A stretch of DNA of 64,000 bases from Gracilariopsis chorda (Eukaryota > Rhodophyta > Florideophyceae > Gracilariales > Gracilariaceae), in contig NBIV01000208.1 in NCBI GenBank assembly GCA_003194525.1, positions 1-64,000 of the forward strand, written 5' to 3'. Shown here piece by piece: positions 1-11,700 of the stretch. Position numbers and translations under genes: made by a program. Each line of letters begins with the position of its first letter. Position 1 is the stretch's first letter. The notes below the pieces were generated by a model that made no database searches, was not told the origin of the DNA, and saw only the letters and a list, made by a program, of their open reading frames with translations.

Positions 1-2909
1 TGAAAACGCAATTGCCAGAATCAACATGATTCGGCTACAACTGAGCAATGGTTCTCTTGAAAAGTACATTGCGAAGTTCCGCAAGCTGATATACATCTGC
101 AATACTCCAGTAACTGAAGCTTTTAAGTTCTTTCAGCTGAGTCTTCCCACGCTTGTCACGAAGGAGTTGTCAGAACGCTTCCCTGATGGCCAGTGCCCTT
201 CAATGCCCGAGGTATACAACAACTTCCGCACTACGCATATCCCAGAGAAGTGGAGCGACTGTGCACAAATTACTTCGGCAAAATCAAAGCGCCGGAGGAG
301 AAACAGCGGAGTCAGAATAACGCTTCCTGCGAGCCCACCGATCGAGCACTGAGTGGGAAAAGACCCCAATGTCGAGTCCTGGGGGTCAGCAGATATCGAA
401 AACCGCCTCTACCACGCCGGTGATCGCTGTGTGAAGTTTGGAAAAGACCTTGGAGCAATCCTTTTCATTCGCGTAGGAGAACAGAGCTAGTGCTTTGGTA
501 CCGAGGTCATTGAAGGGCAGATCAAAGAATTTAAGCAGGCCACTCAATCGTGCGGCGCGGCTGAGCTTCAAAACAAACCCTAAGACTTCCGCCATCGACG
601 CTTATCTCACAAACGAGATGCTTTTTACAGCTTCTCCCAACGGCCGGGATGTCGCTCTTCACCTGGATCCTACTGCCTCTCATGCCTTCATCTTCCTGAA
701 CTCGGCTCGGTCCTGCAATCTGACACTGCAGCCGTCTGAATTCTCCTTCACAGAAGTAGGCAATAACACTACATTCCCTATTCTATTTGAGGCACTGACA
801 TACATCTCTTTGGGCACTTATACGATTCACGTCACTGTGTATGTCATCTAGATGAATGACAAGGACAGTGGACGTCCGTTAGTCACGGTTGGTCCTGAGT
901 GGTTACGCACTGCTCAATCCCCGAATTGGCTGGGAGCTGTACAAACTTACCGTCAAGCGCGCAGATGCTTCGATGTTTCAAGTCCAATCTCTCGTCAAAT
1001 TTCTCCGTCACAGTATGTCCCAAGGAAGCCTGTCGTATCGACTGTTTTCTTGAAGGGCCCTCGCCGCCCCGTGAAACAGAACGGTACCGGGCTGTATGCC
1101 TTAGCCTCAACCCTTCCACATCCGTTGAGTGACACCCAGAGCTAGCACCCATCGTCGTTGAATGCCACCTAGAGCTGGTACCGATCGTCGACGAATTCTC
1201 GGATGTATTCAAGGAAGAGCTGCCCTCCAAAGCGAAAACAAAAGTTAGAAATCAACCAACCACATCCTTTTCGTTCTGTAATTCGGCTCTCAACCGAGGA
1301 CCTCCAGATTTTCCGCAGCACATTGGATAAGCTCCTTCGAAGGGGACTCATCCGTCCGTTCTCTTTTTTATTTGGTCCATCAGTTTTCTCTGTACGGAAG
1401 AAGCCAGGACAGCTGGCAAATGTATACGAATATTGTGCACTGAACAAGATAACGAATCCAGAGGCCACACCTGTGCCCCTCATCAGTGAGGCTCTGTCTG
1501 GATCAAGTCGCAGGAGCAAAATTCTTTTCGCAGATAGACTTCGCTGGGCACAATCACCAAAATGAGGATCAAGGGCAAGGGCTGCTGCAAGACTGCGATA
1601 GAACCGGATTTGGTTCGTTCGAGTGGCGCGTGATTTGCTTTGGTCTGTGCAATGCACCAGCTGCATTCCCACGTCTTATTGCTCTCAAATTGCGACATCT
1701 GAATGGAAGCTGTCCAGTGCTGTATACTGAAGAAATGCTCGGCGACAGTACGTCGCTGGAAGAGCACAGACAGCATCGTCGAGATGTTCTTTATGCACGC
1801 CACCATCACCAGCTCTACACGAAGCTCATCAGATGAGCATTCGGAGTAGCCCAAGTGGATGTTCTCGTTTCAAGATTTCACATGAGGGGGTATCTACGCA
1901 AGAAACCCTCATTTCTTCCATTGAGAACTGTTACTTGATCAAGACTTGGATATCTCTCCTTTACTCTGAGCAGACTGTTGACTTCGCCTTAAGTAGAGAA
2001 AAAATAGGACTTCATGGCCAAACTGGTCTGTAAACTTGACATGAACAATTCAAGTCTCCGTAACTATATAAAGAAGAGAAAGATATTATTCTCCTGCAAT
2101 CCACAATTCATCTTAAGTGATTAGAACGTAACCTGTCATCAACTTTTGTCAACAAGAACTGGCCTACTCTGAATTCGCTGAAACATGTCCAACATTTTGT
2201 TGGACTTGCCAACTTCTACCGCCGTTTTGTGAAAGATTATGCTGCTGCTACGCAGCCGCTTATGGAGCTGCTCCGTCGCCACAAATTCAAATGGTATCCA
2301 TAGCAACAATCCGCTTTTGATGACGCAAACCAAGCGCTGAAAAAAGTCACCAATCCTCGCACACGCCGACCATGACAAACATTCCGTGCTCGCTAAAGAT
2401 GTATCTAAACACACTGTGAGGGAAACTCTTTCACAGGTCGGACACCCTATCGCTTTCATGTCACACCTGTGTCCTCTGCAGAGTCCAACTATGACACTGG
2501 GGACCAAGAACTCCTTGCCGCTATGATCGCGCTTCGCACGTCCGTACCTGCGAGGTAAATTAGACGCATCACCGTGCTCATCGATCATGACCCAATCTTA
2601 TTCTTCCAATTAAATCCGAAGCTGGCAGGAGGGCAATGCCGCTGGCTGGATGCGATTCAGAAATATAAGTTCGATGTCAAGCTTGTCCCTGGAAACTGTT
2701 AAGTGGTATCTGATGCACTCAGCCGCAGGGTAGACCACATCCTTCCACAACTACACTCACCCAGTAACCAGATGCCTGACTTACAAGACCTTATTCAGTC
2801 ATTGCACAACGACGATCAGCTTGCAGGGTCTATAACAGACATTATTACGCCATCGTTCACCTCCAGAACTGTAAAGCGCAGTAACATCATCAGAACCAAA
2901 CCTTTGTAG
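1..2909 (+). mobile_element. Ty3/gypsy retrotransposon relic A (5' end outside window)
   Basis: This is an old, heavily broken Ty3/gypsy fossil read on the plus strand. A gag-like capsid stretch lies at about 26-350, with residues such as SLEKYIAKFRKL. A protease-region stretch follows at about 600-850. Reverse transcriptase blocks lie at about 1200-1830 (LCNAPAAFPRLI corresponds to the family's LxNAPATFQ motif). A connection/RNase H start lies at about 2160-2290 (VGLANFYRRFVKDY), and the tail of RNase H at about 2700 (DALSRR). The integrase and 3' LTR are not recognisable, so the copy is truncated downstream as well as cut by the window edge. It carries many breaks. The order gag, protease, RT, RNase H is seen directly; the family assignment rests on those motifs. 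Confidence 0.75.
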
Positions 2910-3762
2910 TTTTTTATACGGGACTGCTATGAACGCGCAGCAGTTTCTCTCTCCTATTAAAGTACCGTTCTCAAAAAGGCATGCAACCCAATTTTAGTAC
3001 GTGGGAAGATTTGATGGCACTTGCGCAAGCAGTAGCTTGTTGTGCCCGAGTGAATGTAGCTCTTTGTCGTTCCCTGCAGGCTGTAGAAACAATCAATTAA
3101 ATGTAAAGAAGCAGGGAGAAACTGTTGGATAGGGTGGGAGACAAGAAAAGAAAAGTGGCTTGAGAAATTGATAAGAACCAGGAAAACGAAACTTGGAAGC
3201 ACAGCGGCAGAGGTTGATGAAGATGGAGGTGGACCACGTTCGTGAGCCACTGTAATTCCAGTTAAGTAGTCTCTTTTTGTCCTTGGAACTGTTGAGACAG
3301 ACACGAAACGCCTTTAGCATCGACTTCTTGAATCAGAATGTCTCAATTGTCATTACACGCGATATGAATTTGCATCCCTAGCCGTTCTCCGAATCAAAAC
3401 TGCAACCCATTCACCGCCATCCGTAACTGGTGTGCAAACTGTTTCCGCTTGACCGCACCCGCGCCGTGTTGGCTAGTTTGCCACATCCCGCTCGGCTCCA
3501 GTAAAACCTCATCTTCGACTCAACCAGTCAGTAATGCTGACATGTCGTCACGAAACAAATCGATCGGTCATTTCAAGTTGAATAACGACTTTATCTACTG
3601 AACTGGGACATCATGACGGGGAACTACACCGCATCTTGCTCTCCAAGTCTGACGATTTGACTGTGCTGGGACCGTGGCTTTGATTCTTGTGTGCAATGCC
3701 AGCCGCGCTATGCAGTTGGCGCATGTGGGCCACTTCGGAGTCATAGCCATTGCAGCGGATGG
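2910..3762. other. No recognisable gene between relic A and the LTR of D
   Basis: Short open frames occur on both strands, but none carries a motif I recognise and none is long. The stretch may hold the decayed 3' end of relic A or unrelated spacer. I see no LTR-like pair for A here. The last bases before the D LTR are the left flank of element D. Confidence 0.4.
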
Positions 3763-4134
3763 TGTTGATCGGATACGCTACGAAGAGAGAGCCGACGGTG
3801 CGCAGGCCTGTCGGGGCAAAGTTAACAGGCACAAAGACCTCAGATGTCCTACTGGGGCTGCCTCCTTCTCCCAGAGTTCTTCCTCTGAGAGTCGGCTTTT
3901 ATATTCTATTTCTACTGCGCTCTCTTCTATGCTGGGAGGCTTGAACGTTTTCAGCATTGCGTGTACATTGCATGGTCTGCCGCGCAATTCTATGCAATTC
4001 AACCTGAATCCTGTTCTGCAGGTGTCGTGCACGCTGCGCGATCTACCACGCAATACACTGCGATTCAACTTGAATCGCGTTCCCCTTTCGGAAACGTAAG
4101 AATATCTCTCCGAGAATTGCTCAGATCATCAACA
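3763..4134 (-). repeat. 3' LTR of element D (372 bp)
   Basis: The segment begins TGTTGATC and ends GATCATCAACA, so it has TG...CA ends with a perfect 7-bp terminal inverted repeat (TGTTGAT/ATCAACA). A second, closely similar copy lies alone at 23520-23887. On the minus strand it is preceded by a purine-rich tract (ATTATGGGGAC), which marks it as the 3' LTR. Its start resembles the LTR of element C (TGTTGGTCGGATACG), so C and D are related families. Confidence 0.85.
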
Positions 4135-4255
4135 GTCCCCCATAATCGAGCGATATTTGGTTATTGCAGGTCGATGATACGAGCAATTCGGCGCTGTCGT
4201 TGTGTTCCTGACGTTCACAGATCTTCAATGTATTCCTTCAGTAGTACAGGGACGT

Positions 4256-4518
4256 TGCAACAACTGAGTGTTTTTACTGGAGCTTTTCTCTGACAGGTCG
4301 ATGCCTCTCTCCCTTCTCTAAACTTTGGAGCAGTGTCGGCACTAATTATACATCCGTGCGCCCTTTCACCCAGTTCTGGTAGTGCTAAGTGAACTGATTC
4401 CACGTATAATTACAAGCACACTTGCTTACAATTGTGTCATACCCTTTCAGACGTGCCGTTTCGTCCTCCCTAAAACTTAGACGTGCTCTTCTGTCCTCTC
4501 TGAACCTTAACTGTTGCA
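4256..4518 (-). repeat. 3' LTR of element B (263 bp)
   Basis: It starts TGCAACAACTGAG and ends CTTAACTGTTGCA, with TGCAAC/GTTGCA terminal inverted repeats. It pairs with the copy at 8926-9189. Element B is read on the minus strand, so this left copy is the 3' LTR. Confidence 0.88.
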
Positions 4519-4682
4519 CCATAGTAATCTTCAGGGATTGATGTCCACGTCAGTGTAAATGTGATAGCAACTGATGGCGAACAATGTGGTCACGAAACGC
4601 CATGGTTAAAGTACCGTCAGTGTCAACAAGTCCTTTGTGGGCTGCTATTGCGCATCATGGGTATTTGACTGCTCAAGTAGTG

Positions 4683-5900
4683 TCAACCACTGATGACAAC
4701 CCCCTCGCTTGCGATGAGCCAAAATTCGATCAACCTTAAAAAGCCGTTCTGACGAGTCGGAAACAGGCACTGTGTGTAGCGCATAGATTGCTGGATACCA
4801 TCGGGTTGTAGCCAATGTGGCTTGGTATGCGAGAAATGCACAACTGGATGCGTCCGAATGTGTGCAGGCAAATCCAAACGAACTGCATTCTTCCAAACTA
4901 CAGCAAAGATTCGGAATGGTCCAAACCGTCGCGCCGATAGCTTTGAAGAAGCTTGTACTTTAGAACAGGCATCCGTAAAGAGATTTCGCAAAACCCGTAC
5001 CTGATCGCCTATCGTATAGGTCGTAACTCGGCAGTGCGCACTCGCTTCCGCAGCTTGGCGGGATTTTGCTAGCTCTTTGGCGTACTTCGCGTCGTCCAAG
5101 ACAGCTTTCATACGCTCGCGGAAATCTGTAAGCGTCTCGACAGACGTATTTGACTGGAACTAGGTATCCAAGCATGCCTTTGGTTGCCATCCAAGGTCAA
5201 CCTGAAATGGTTACAGTCCAAGATCATCTGAAACAACAGAGTTGTACGCGAACTTTGCACTCGGAAGAATCAAATCCCAATCAGTGTTTTCGAACGAACA
5301 AAAGCAATGAATGTAGTTCTCTACCATTCGATTCATAACTTCAGAAGTCCCATCGGTTTGCGGGTGACGGGCAGTTGAAATTCGGGTATGAACCCTACAA
5401 AGGTCCATAAGAGCTTTCCAGAACGCAGAGAAAAACCGAGGGTCACGGTCTGAGGCAATCAAATCAGGGAGTCTATGGTGGGGAAAAATGTGCGTAAAGA
5501 AAGCACGTGCAATATCCGGCACTTGATGCGTCCCATTACAAGCCACAAAACTAACTCTCCTAGATAACCTGTCTACCAACTTTGAAATCGAATCAAACCC
5601 ACGTGCAGTTCTGGGAAGCTTCACAATAGAATCCGTAGCCACCATACCACAGCGGTGGGTCCAAACTGGTAGAGGTGTAGGGTCATTCAAAACCTGCCCG
5701 TGAGAGTCGTTCTGCTGCTGACAAATACTACACCCGTCACAGTACTGCTTAATTTGCTTAGCGTTGTGCTTCCAATGGATTTCGGCCAGACGAGCCAAAG
5801 TCTTCGAAAACGCGAAAAGAACTCCGACCGTTGAATCATGAGCTAACGAAAGAACCTGGCAACGACAATGGGCGGGAATAAAAAGGTTTCCCTTGTACAA
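4683..5900 (-). pseudogene. Integrase region of element B
   Basis: The integrase catalytic core is seen at about 5211-5900: CDGCSICQQQN of the H2C2 finger, ASDRDPRFFSAFWKAL around the second acidic residue and RHPQTDGTSEVMNRMVEN with the catalytic glutamate. The C-terminal segment at 4683-5111 has DQVRVLRN and RRFGPFRIF, the GPY/F-type module found after the core in Ty3/gypsy integrases. No chromodomain was recognised after it, unlike C, D and E. It is a fossil. Confidence 0.78.
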
Positions 5901-5999
5901 CAGGCGCCACCGTCCTTGGAAAAGGAAGGAAGACGAACCTCGAGACTTTTACGCTGCTTGAAGTCCTCAGGCCACTGGCCGTCAAGAGCAGCTACAATT

Positions 6000-8043
6000 G
6001 GTCCAAAAAGTTGATGGGAATCATACTGAGCAATGATTCCTTCGAGTTCCGCAAAAGACGCAGTAAGAACCTGGATCTGCTGAATACATGAACGATCGGG
6101 CATGCGAGAAAGAGAATCTCCGAGGACGTACACCTTGCCAATAATAAGCTAACCTCTTGGATGTTGAATGAGGCTAATGAATCCAACCAAAGCACTTCCC
6201 GGGGGTTCAAGGACTTCTTCGTGAACAGATTGGTCACCATTTGATTGTCATTAATCAAAAGTAAACCCTTCTAAGTAGCAACGACAGCGCTGTAGGGAAA
6301 AAACCAGACCTAAAATCTCGCGCTCGTTGGGTGTATAGTTCTGCTCAGCAGAAGTCGACTTGCGCGAAGTATACGCAATTACACGCTCCAGTTCTTCAGC
6401 GTCAAACTAGGTTAAAGTAGCCCCGACAACTAGTTGAGACGCATCGATGTGAACCCAAAAAGGCCGGTACCAGTCTGGGGATCAGCACCGGCGCTGAGAC
6501 ACGTGCCTGCTTCAGATTATGGAACGCTGCTACCGTTTCATCACTCCAATCTCGAATACTTGCATTCTTCTTTGTAAGGGCAGTAAGGGGGGCAGCACGT
6601 AGTGAAAACTGCGGGATAAATCTTCGAAAGAAATGCACAAGACGCAAGAGGCTGCGAAACTCGGTGAAGTTAATAGGACGTGGCCAGTTCTTCACTACGT
6701 CAATCTTTCCTGGATGGACAGAGATACCATCACGGTAAACCCGTAACTCGAAAAAAATTCAGTTTCAGAAGCCATAAATGTACAGTTCTTCGGTGTAACA
6801 TACAGCTTATGTTCTCGCAATCTGGAAACAACGGACCGAATATGTTCAAGATGCTCTTGGCGCGTGTGGCTGAAGACTAAGATATCGTCGATATAAACAA
6901 CCACAAAGCGATCTATGAAATCAGGAAACACTTGTTTCATCAATGACCGGAAAGTTGCTGGTGCATTAGAGAGCCCCATTGGCATCAATAAGTATTCAAA
7001 CTGTCCATACTTAGTATTTAATGCAGTCTTTTCAATATCTGACGGCCGAAAATGGATCTGGTGGAAGCCAGTTTTCAAATCGAGTTTGGAGAAGAAGCGC
7101 GCCTGCCCTAGTTGATCAAACATCTCATCGCAACGTTGTATAGGGGCACTATTTAGCTCTGTGATCTGGTTGAGAGCTCTGTAGTCTACCACACACCGTA
7201 AATTTCTACCACATTCCTTAACAAAAAAGAGTGGGGCCCCATATGGAGACTTACTTGGGCAAATTTTCCAGACTTCAGCAGCTTGTCCACATAGTCACGT
7301 GCGGCAACTAGCTCAGCGGAGGAAAGCTGGTACAGCGGCCGGTGCGGGGACTGTGTATCAGATGCAGTCTCGATAGCATGATCAACGTCCTGTACAAGGG
7401 GCCATCCACTTGGAAGCTCGGATTGAAATACATCCCCATGTTCCTGTAAGATGGCTTGTAACTCCTTATCGTCTTTGTTCAGTACCCGTGCCTTATGGTC
7501 TATAGTAGCTGTCAAAGCTGATGCTAGCTCCAATTTACAAACCTGAATAAGGCGAAACACTTGTGTACCGATCGTAGGGCGCCGAAGTCGGCGACGAAAC
7601 TGCTTGACACCCATCTTCTTCACCACATGTTCTCGAAGCATGGCAAGCTCAGCAGAGAGTGTGTGACCTTCGACATTAACAACACGTGATTGATAATTTG
7701 TCTCAGGCTTAGAATCCATATGCCATGGCATGCCCAATAATATATCTTACCTTGCGTCGGGCACGATCCAATTGCCACGATATATATACGTATCAATCCT
7801 AACCTCCCCGTTTGCTACCATCTGAGTAGCAATTTCACGCAAATCCTGCTTTGAATGGCAGACATCCACCAAAACCGGACGGAATACAAACTTATCTCTA
7901 TGCTTCTCTGCAAAGTCACATGAGATTACGTTTGACGTACACCCGTCATCCTTAAGTATACGAGCAGAGATTCCTTCAAACTGTCTCTCCATGACTAGGA
8001 GAGGGACATATCGAACGCTCTCCTTCAAAGTGTTTGGCGACAC
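6000..8043 (-). pseudogene. Protease, reverse transcriptase and RNase H region of element B
   Basis: A retropepsin-like stretch lies at about 7750-8040 (ILKDDGCTSNVIS in the place of the usual D-T/S-G signature). RT follows at about 6760-7440 with classic Ty3/gypsy landmarks: VDYRALNQIT, FSKLDLKTGFHQI, LMPMGLSNAPATF and the catalytic YIDDILVFS. The connection and RNase H run on towards 6000 (FTEFRSLLRLVHFFRRFIPQFS and further DSLSRMPD). The domain order is standard for Ty3/gypsy. The region is broken in several places. Confidence 0.8.
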
Positions 8044-8681
8044 GTTATTACACAGAATTCCTTTCGACGTGCTCTTTTTAGTTTTGAAAGAACACTGTAC
8101 TTTTCCGAACTATCAGAAACTAAGTCATCATCACGATTCTCTTCCCTTATCATGGCTTCAATATTTGCAACAGCGGCCTGGCGTGCCTCTCCTCCGCAGT
8201 GTTTGCAGGGACGACAGCCTGGCTTGTGACATTTCAAGCATGCAATGTTGGGGATATCCAACAAACGCTACTTCGAACGCCATGAATGTGGAAACACTGT
8301 ATTGTCAATTTCCATTGGTACTGGACCAGAATTCTTAGAGACTATTGAGGGTAACGCGAGCGGAACACCAGCGAATGTGGCCTCTACAGGCATGGCAATC
8401 TTAGTGGCTTCTTCAAAATGAGTACCGTTGGCTTTTCTGACTTCAAACTGAATCTTTTGCTTTAGACCACTGACAAATATGTCCCATTTCTCACTACTGC
8501 TCACGTTCGGAGTAGTGATTATGATGTTGTGGAAATTAGACAGATACTCTGCGACAGACCCGGTCTGTTTACAATACCTCAACGAATATCGGGCTCGACG
8601 TTTGTGATCTTCTGGTACAAACTCTTTAATTATTGCAGCAACAAACCCTTCCCATGTCGCCGGGGTTTCATTAGATCTCAA
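8025..8681 (-). pseudogene. Gag region of element B
   Basis: The frame that starts near 8681 has a capsid-like retrotransposon gag pattern (ATWEGFVAAIIKEFVPEDH, then LSNFHNII and WDIFVSGLKQKIQFEV). Retrotransposon Gag forms the cytoplasmic particle that packages element RNA. A cysteine-rich stretch follows at about 8190-8240 (CLKCHKPGCRPCKHC), an atypical nucleocapsid zinc knuckle. It is a fossil and belongs with the protease-pol sequence to its left. Confidence 0.7.
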
Positions 8682-8925
8682 AAAAGGGTGCTACAAAATC
8701 GCAGCCGTGCCTGTTAACAAAGTGTAGCGAAGAAAATGCGGTTCGGGTCGGTGATAATCACATTTGCGCTGGCCACCTGAACCAAATTAAAATACTGCTC
8801 AACTTTATACCGCCATGTGTTGACGACAAGAAAATGACGCTTGCCACTGAACTAATCCGCCTTGTTTGGATTTAAGTTGATCAACACAGAAGAATTCGGG
8901 GCTTCCATAGCAGCGATGCTACCAG

Positions 8926-9189
8926 TGCAAGAACTGGGTGTCTTTACTGGAGCTTTTCTCTGACAGGTCGATGCGTCTCTCCCTTTTCTAAACTTTAGAA
9001 CAGCGTCGGCATTTAAGTAGACATCCGTGCGCCCTATCGCCCAGTTCTGGTAGTGCTAACTGAACTGATTCCACATATAATTACAAGTAAACTTGCTTAC
9101 AATTCTGTCATAGCCTTTCAGACGTGTCGTTTCGTCTTCCCTGAACTTTAGACGTGCTTTTCTGTCCTTTTTGAACCTTAACTGTTGCA
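8926..9189 (-). repeat. 5' LTR of element B (264 bp)
   Basis: It starts TGCAAGAACTGGG and ends CTTAACTGTTGCA, matching 4256-4518 along its whole length. It lies upstream of gag on the minus strand, so it is the 5' LTR and would hold the element's promoter. Confidence 0.88.
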
Positions 9190-10163
9190 GACATCCTGTT
9201 CAAGAGAATCAAAAGATACCCAGTCGGTTTCTTCGTCACTCAACCCGTTCCATTTAACAAGTAGTTTTATCTTGGCTGAAAGTCTTCTGAGATCTCTAAA
9301 TTCTTCGATCTTCAGCAGTTCGTTCAGTTTTTGGCTAGATGATCTTTGATTTCTTGCGTAACTTCAAAGTCCTTGTTACAGAAATATTTTAAACGACGAC
9401 CGTGTACCCATGTTTTCTTCCATTTAGCAGATTCTCTATTTCGAAGACATAGGTATCCCTGCAAGTCGTTACTCCAGATGGCCCCAGCCATTTTAGATTC
9501 ATTTTTTAGATCCAGCGTGCTTCTGCATTACACCTCGAAGAACGTAATCCCCTTCGCAGAAGTTAATTGGACGTACTCCGGTTCGGCGATTGTGTGAGTA
9601 GACGGCAGTCTTTCGCTGCCTCTTTGAATGGTCAGCACACTCACGGTGTTGCTTTTCAAGTGAATCTTGCAACTTCTCGATGTTTTCAAGTGCGTTTACC
9701 GTTTCCGTCTTAACGCACTCTACCTTTCTGAAGCTGTGGTTCTTAATGATGGCAGAAAGTGGCTAATCTCCTGGAAAGCCTGTGAATACCGTTAGAAGGC
9801 ATTTCTCGTTTAGTCTGCATGTCGGTGAGTTGTTGAGTGCGGACTGAATGAGTGGGATAACAGACGGCCAGGCGGTCTGCGGTAGCTGGAACTCGGAGAG
9901 TATTTCTCTAGACATTCTGAGACGTTCCCGGCATACAACTTGCACCGAACCGTTGCTCCACGGACAGTACGGGAGCGTGAAATGGTGCTTGGCCTTCAAT
10001 GCGTCGGCGATACGTTCGACCAATTTGTTCTTGAAATGGATGCCTTTGTCCGATATCCAACATTTTCACACTCCGAATGAGGCACACCAGTCCAGTAGAA
10101 TTGTTGCTGTTGCTTCTGCATCGGCTTCGGCTGTAGGTTTCAGCCAAACATAGCCCGAGATGT
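9190..10163 (-). pseudogene. Integrase core to chromodomain segment of element D
   Basis: This piece continues D to the right of element B. It matches element C's integrase: FTLPYCPWSNGSVQVVCRERLRM around the catalytic glutamate (about 9930-9990), and WPSVIPLIQSALNNSPTCRL with the shared LTVFTGFPGD further on (9763-9880). Towards 9190 the sequence corresponds to C's linker and chromodomain. It is decayed with several breaks. The B insertion separates it from the last residues of the chain at 4135-4255. Confidence 0.7.
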
Positions 10164-10635
10164 ATCAAACGGGGTTTTGGTTCGAACCAAAAGACGCTGA
10201 TGCGCAGTAGTTCGGAAGTACGCTGCTGGGGTCCGCGAGGACAAGCAGACGCAAAAGAGTACGGCAGGCGCGGAGCGCAGACGCACGGAAAGTAGTGTAG
10301 ATGAAAACAGAAGTTAAGCTCTTGTTCTTCTTCGCAGGAATCTTATTGCGCTCAGAACAGCTAGTTATGTAGCGCATAAGCACTATACGAACGCATATGC
10401 ATTGCTGTACTCATTCATGAGATAGGTAGACATATGCATGGATCAAACCTACAACCTTGTCCGTATCCAGTTCGATCATTCCTACAAAGCAAATTCATGA
10501 TCAATAACACTTCCATCTTCGCCAGGCCTGTCATGCAAATTCACCACAACTACAACATCACCCTACGCGATCACCACTGTCCAGTAGGCCAAGACAGGGT
10601 TCCCTCTGAAGCCCAAACTACCCTTGAATTCCACA
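10164..10635. mobile_element. 472-bp insertion in element D with 6-bp target duplication
   Basis: Element C lacks this block at the same place. In D it interrupts the integrase between the stretches VLIVKDDI and GYVWLKP. AGATGT occurs at both edges (10158-10163 and 10636-10641), as expected of a target-site duplication. The left end carries the palindrome GGTTCGAACC within a longer inverted repeat (TTTTGG/CCAAAA arms). No protein, LTR or clear tRNA head was seen. It could be a SINE, a solo LTR of a small element or a non-autonomous DNA element; I cannot decide. Confidence 0.6.
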
Positions 10636-10641
10636 AGATGT

Positions 10642-11700
10642 CGTCTTTGACGATCAATACGTAAACCAAATCCCCTTCGCCTTTCTTCATGTAGCAGTAG
10701 TGGAAGTGAATTATCTCGTTCGGTTTGCTTGCGTACATTGTGTTTCCCAAAGGCCCTGGCACGGTGCAACCGTGCTCGGTTGCAATGCAATGAAAACAAG
10801 AACTTACGAACTGTTGGGTGTCTTCTCGAAGATTCTTCCACCAGAAGTGTTCGAGTAATGATTCCAGCGTAGGCTCAGAAGCTCTATGGCCTCCAATTCT
10901 AGTGTTTGATGCAATAAGCAGTCTGAGGCGTAGCTGATTATCTGATTCGGGTATCGGTACTTGACCGGACTTCAGTTCCCAAGGCTTGTTTTTCTTGGAG
11001 AGTGACCTTGAGCTTCGGCGGCGTGGTTGTGCTGTGATACCGAGATTTCCTGCCTTGGGGGCCAGTCAAAGGCTTTCTTGAGACCAGGATTGATTGGTGC
11101 TGCTATAAGTGCGCTTATTCTTCCCACATTAGATGGATGGACAGTCTTCTTCGGCTCAACAGCCCATCTAGTCAGCATGTCGGCCCAGACGTTCTTTTCT
11201 CCGGGAACGTGCTCGATGACGTAGCGGAATGCACTCAGTTTTAGAGCCCATCGCATTAGTTTATTCGCTGTATGACATGCGACTCCAGGATTCTGCCCGT
11301 AGGGATCGTAGATGCACACGAGCTTGGCGTGGTCCGTATAGATTGATGTTTCCCTTCCAGCGGAAAGATAGTCCATCCTGCGCATTGCTTCTACAATGAC
11401 GTATTTTTCCGTATCTGGGAGGCTCCATCTCTCAGCTGAACCCCCGAACGCACCGGATAGGAAGCACAGCGGCTCGTGTGTTTGAGTGTGAACTGGTATG
11501 CGATCTTCAGCTTCGGGTGACTGCGTCAGAATGGCAGCCCAGTGCCCTTTAGAAGCATCAGTAAAGAGCCACGTTCGGTATCCTTCTTTCGGGAGGGAAA
11601 GCTTTGTCGCAGCCGTCAGCCAGGATATTATTCTGTTAAACGCATCTGTGTGTGTAGTATCCCAAGAGTCGCTTACACGAACCTTCTCCACCCCTAGCAA
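10642..11700 (-). pseudogene. RNase H and H2C2 segment of element D
   Basis: The minus-strand frame at 10972-11700 matches element C's RNase H: KEGYRTWLFTDASKGHWAA, EPLCFLSGAFGG, SIYTDHAKLV and VPGEKNVWADMLTRWAVEP. The TDAS and TDHAK segments supply the acidic residues of the family. The stretch at 10640-10840 matches the region before the integrase core (PLGNTMYASKPNEIIHF). Homology to C stops near 11700 and unrelated sequence begins, so D was cut there. Some parts are open over more than 200 codons. Confidence 0.78.

Larger units (their letters stand above)
4256..9189 (-). mobile_element. Complete-length Ty3/gypsy element B inserted in D
   Basis: Element B is about 4.93 kb, read on the minus strand and bounded by two LTRs (4256-4518 and 8926-9189). 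It contains, in order, gag, a protease region, RT, RNase H and integrase. The 5 bp outside are GACGT on the left and GACAT on the right, a target duplication with one difference. The two LTRs differ at roughly one base in eight by eye, so the insertion is old. All expected parts are present, but the coding region carries several breaks. The flanks on both sides are parts of element D's integrase/chromodomain region, which shows the insertion order: D first, then B. Confidence 0.88.
3763..11700 (-). mobile_element. Ty3/gypsy chromovirus D, split by element B and a 472-bp insertion
   Basis: Element D is read on the minus strand. Its 3' LTR is at 3763-4134, the end of pol and a purine-rich tract at 4135-4255, then element B, then D pol again at 9190-10163, a short insertion, and D pol to about 11700. 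The protein pieces match element C block by block: the C-terminal VPVLLKEYIEDL, the chromodomain, the integrase core, an H2C2-like region and RNase H (11739 downward, LFTDASKGHWAA). RT, protease, gag and the 5' LTR are absent, and unrelated sequence begins near 11700. It is an old and broken copy; the two insertions post-date it. Confidence 0.8.

Noticed and set aside
883-1230. Minus-strand frame over relic A
   Set aside because: It is a shadow of the plus-strand retroelement sequence and has no motif of its own.
10176-10200. tRNA gene at GGTTCGAACC
   Set aside because: The B-box-like word is a palindrome in a simple inverted repeat. No A box, acceptor stem or cloverleaf could be fitted on either strand.
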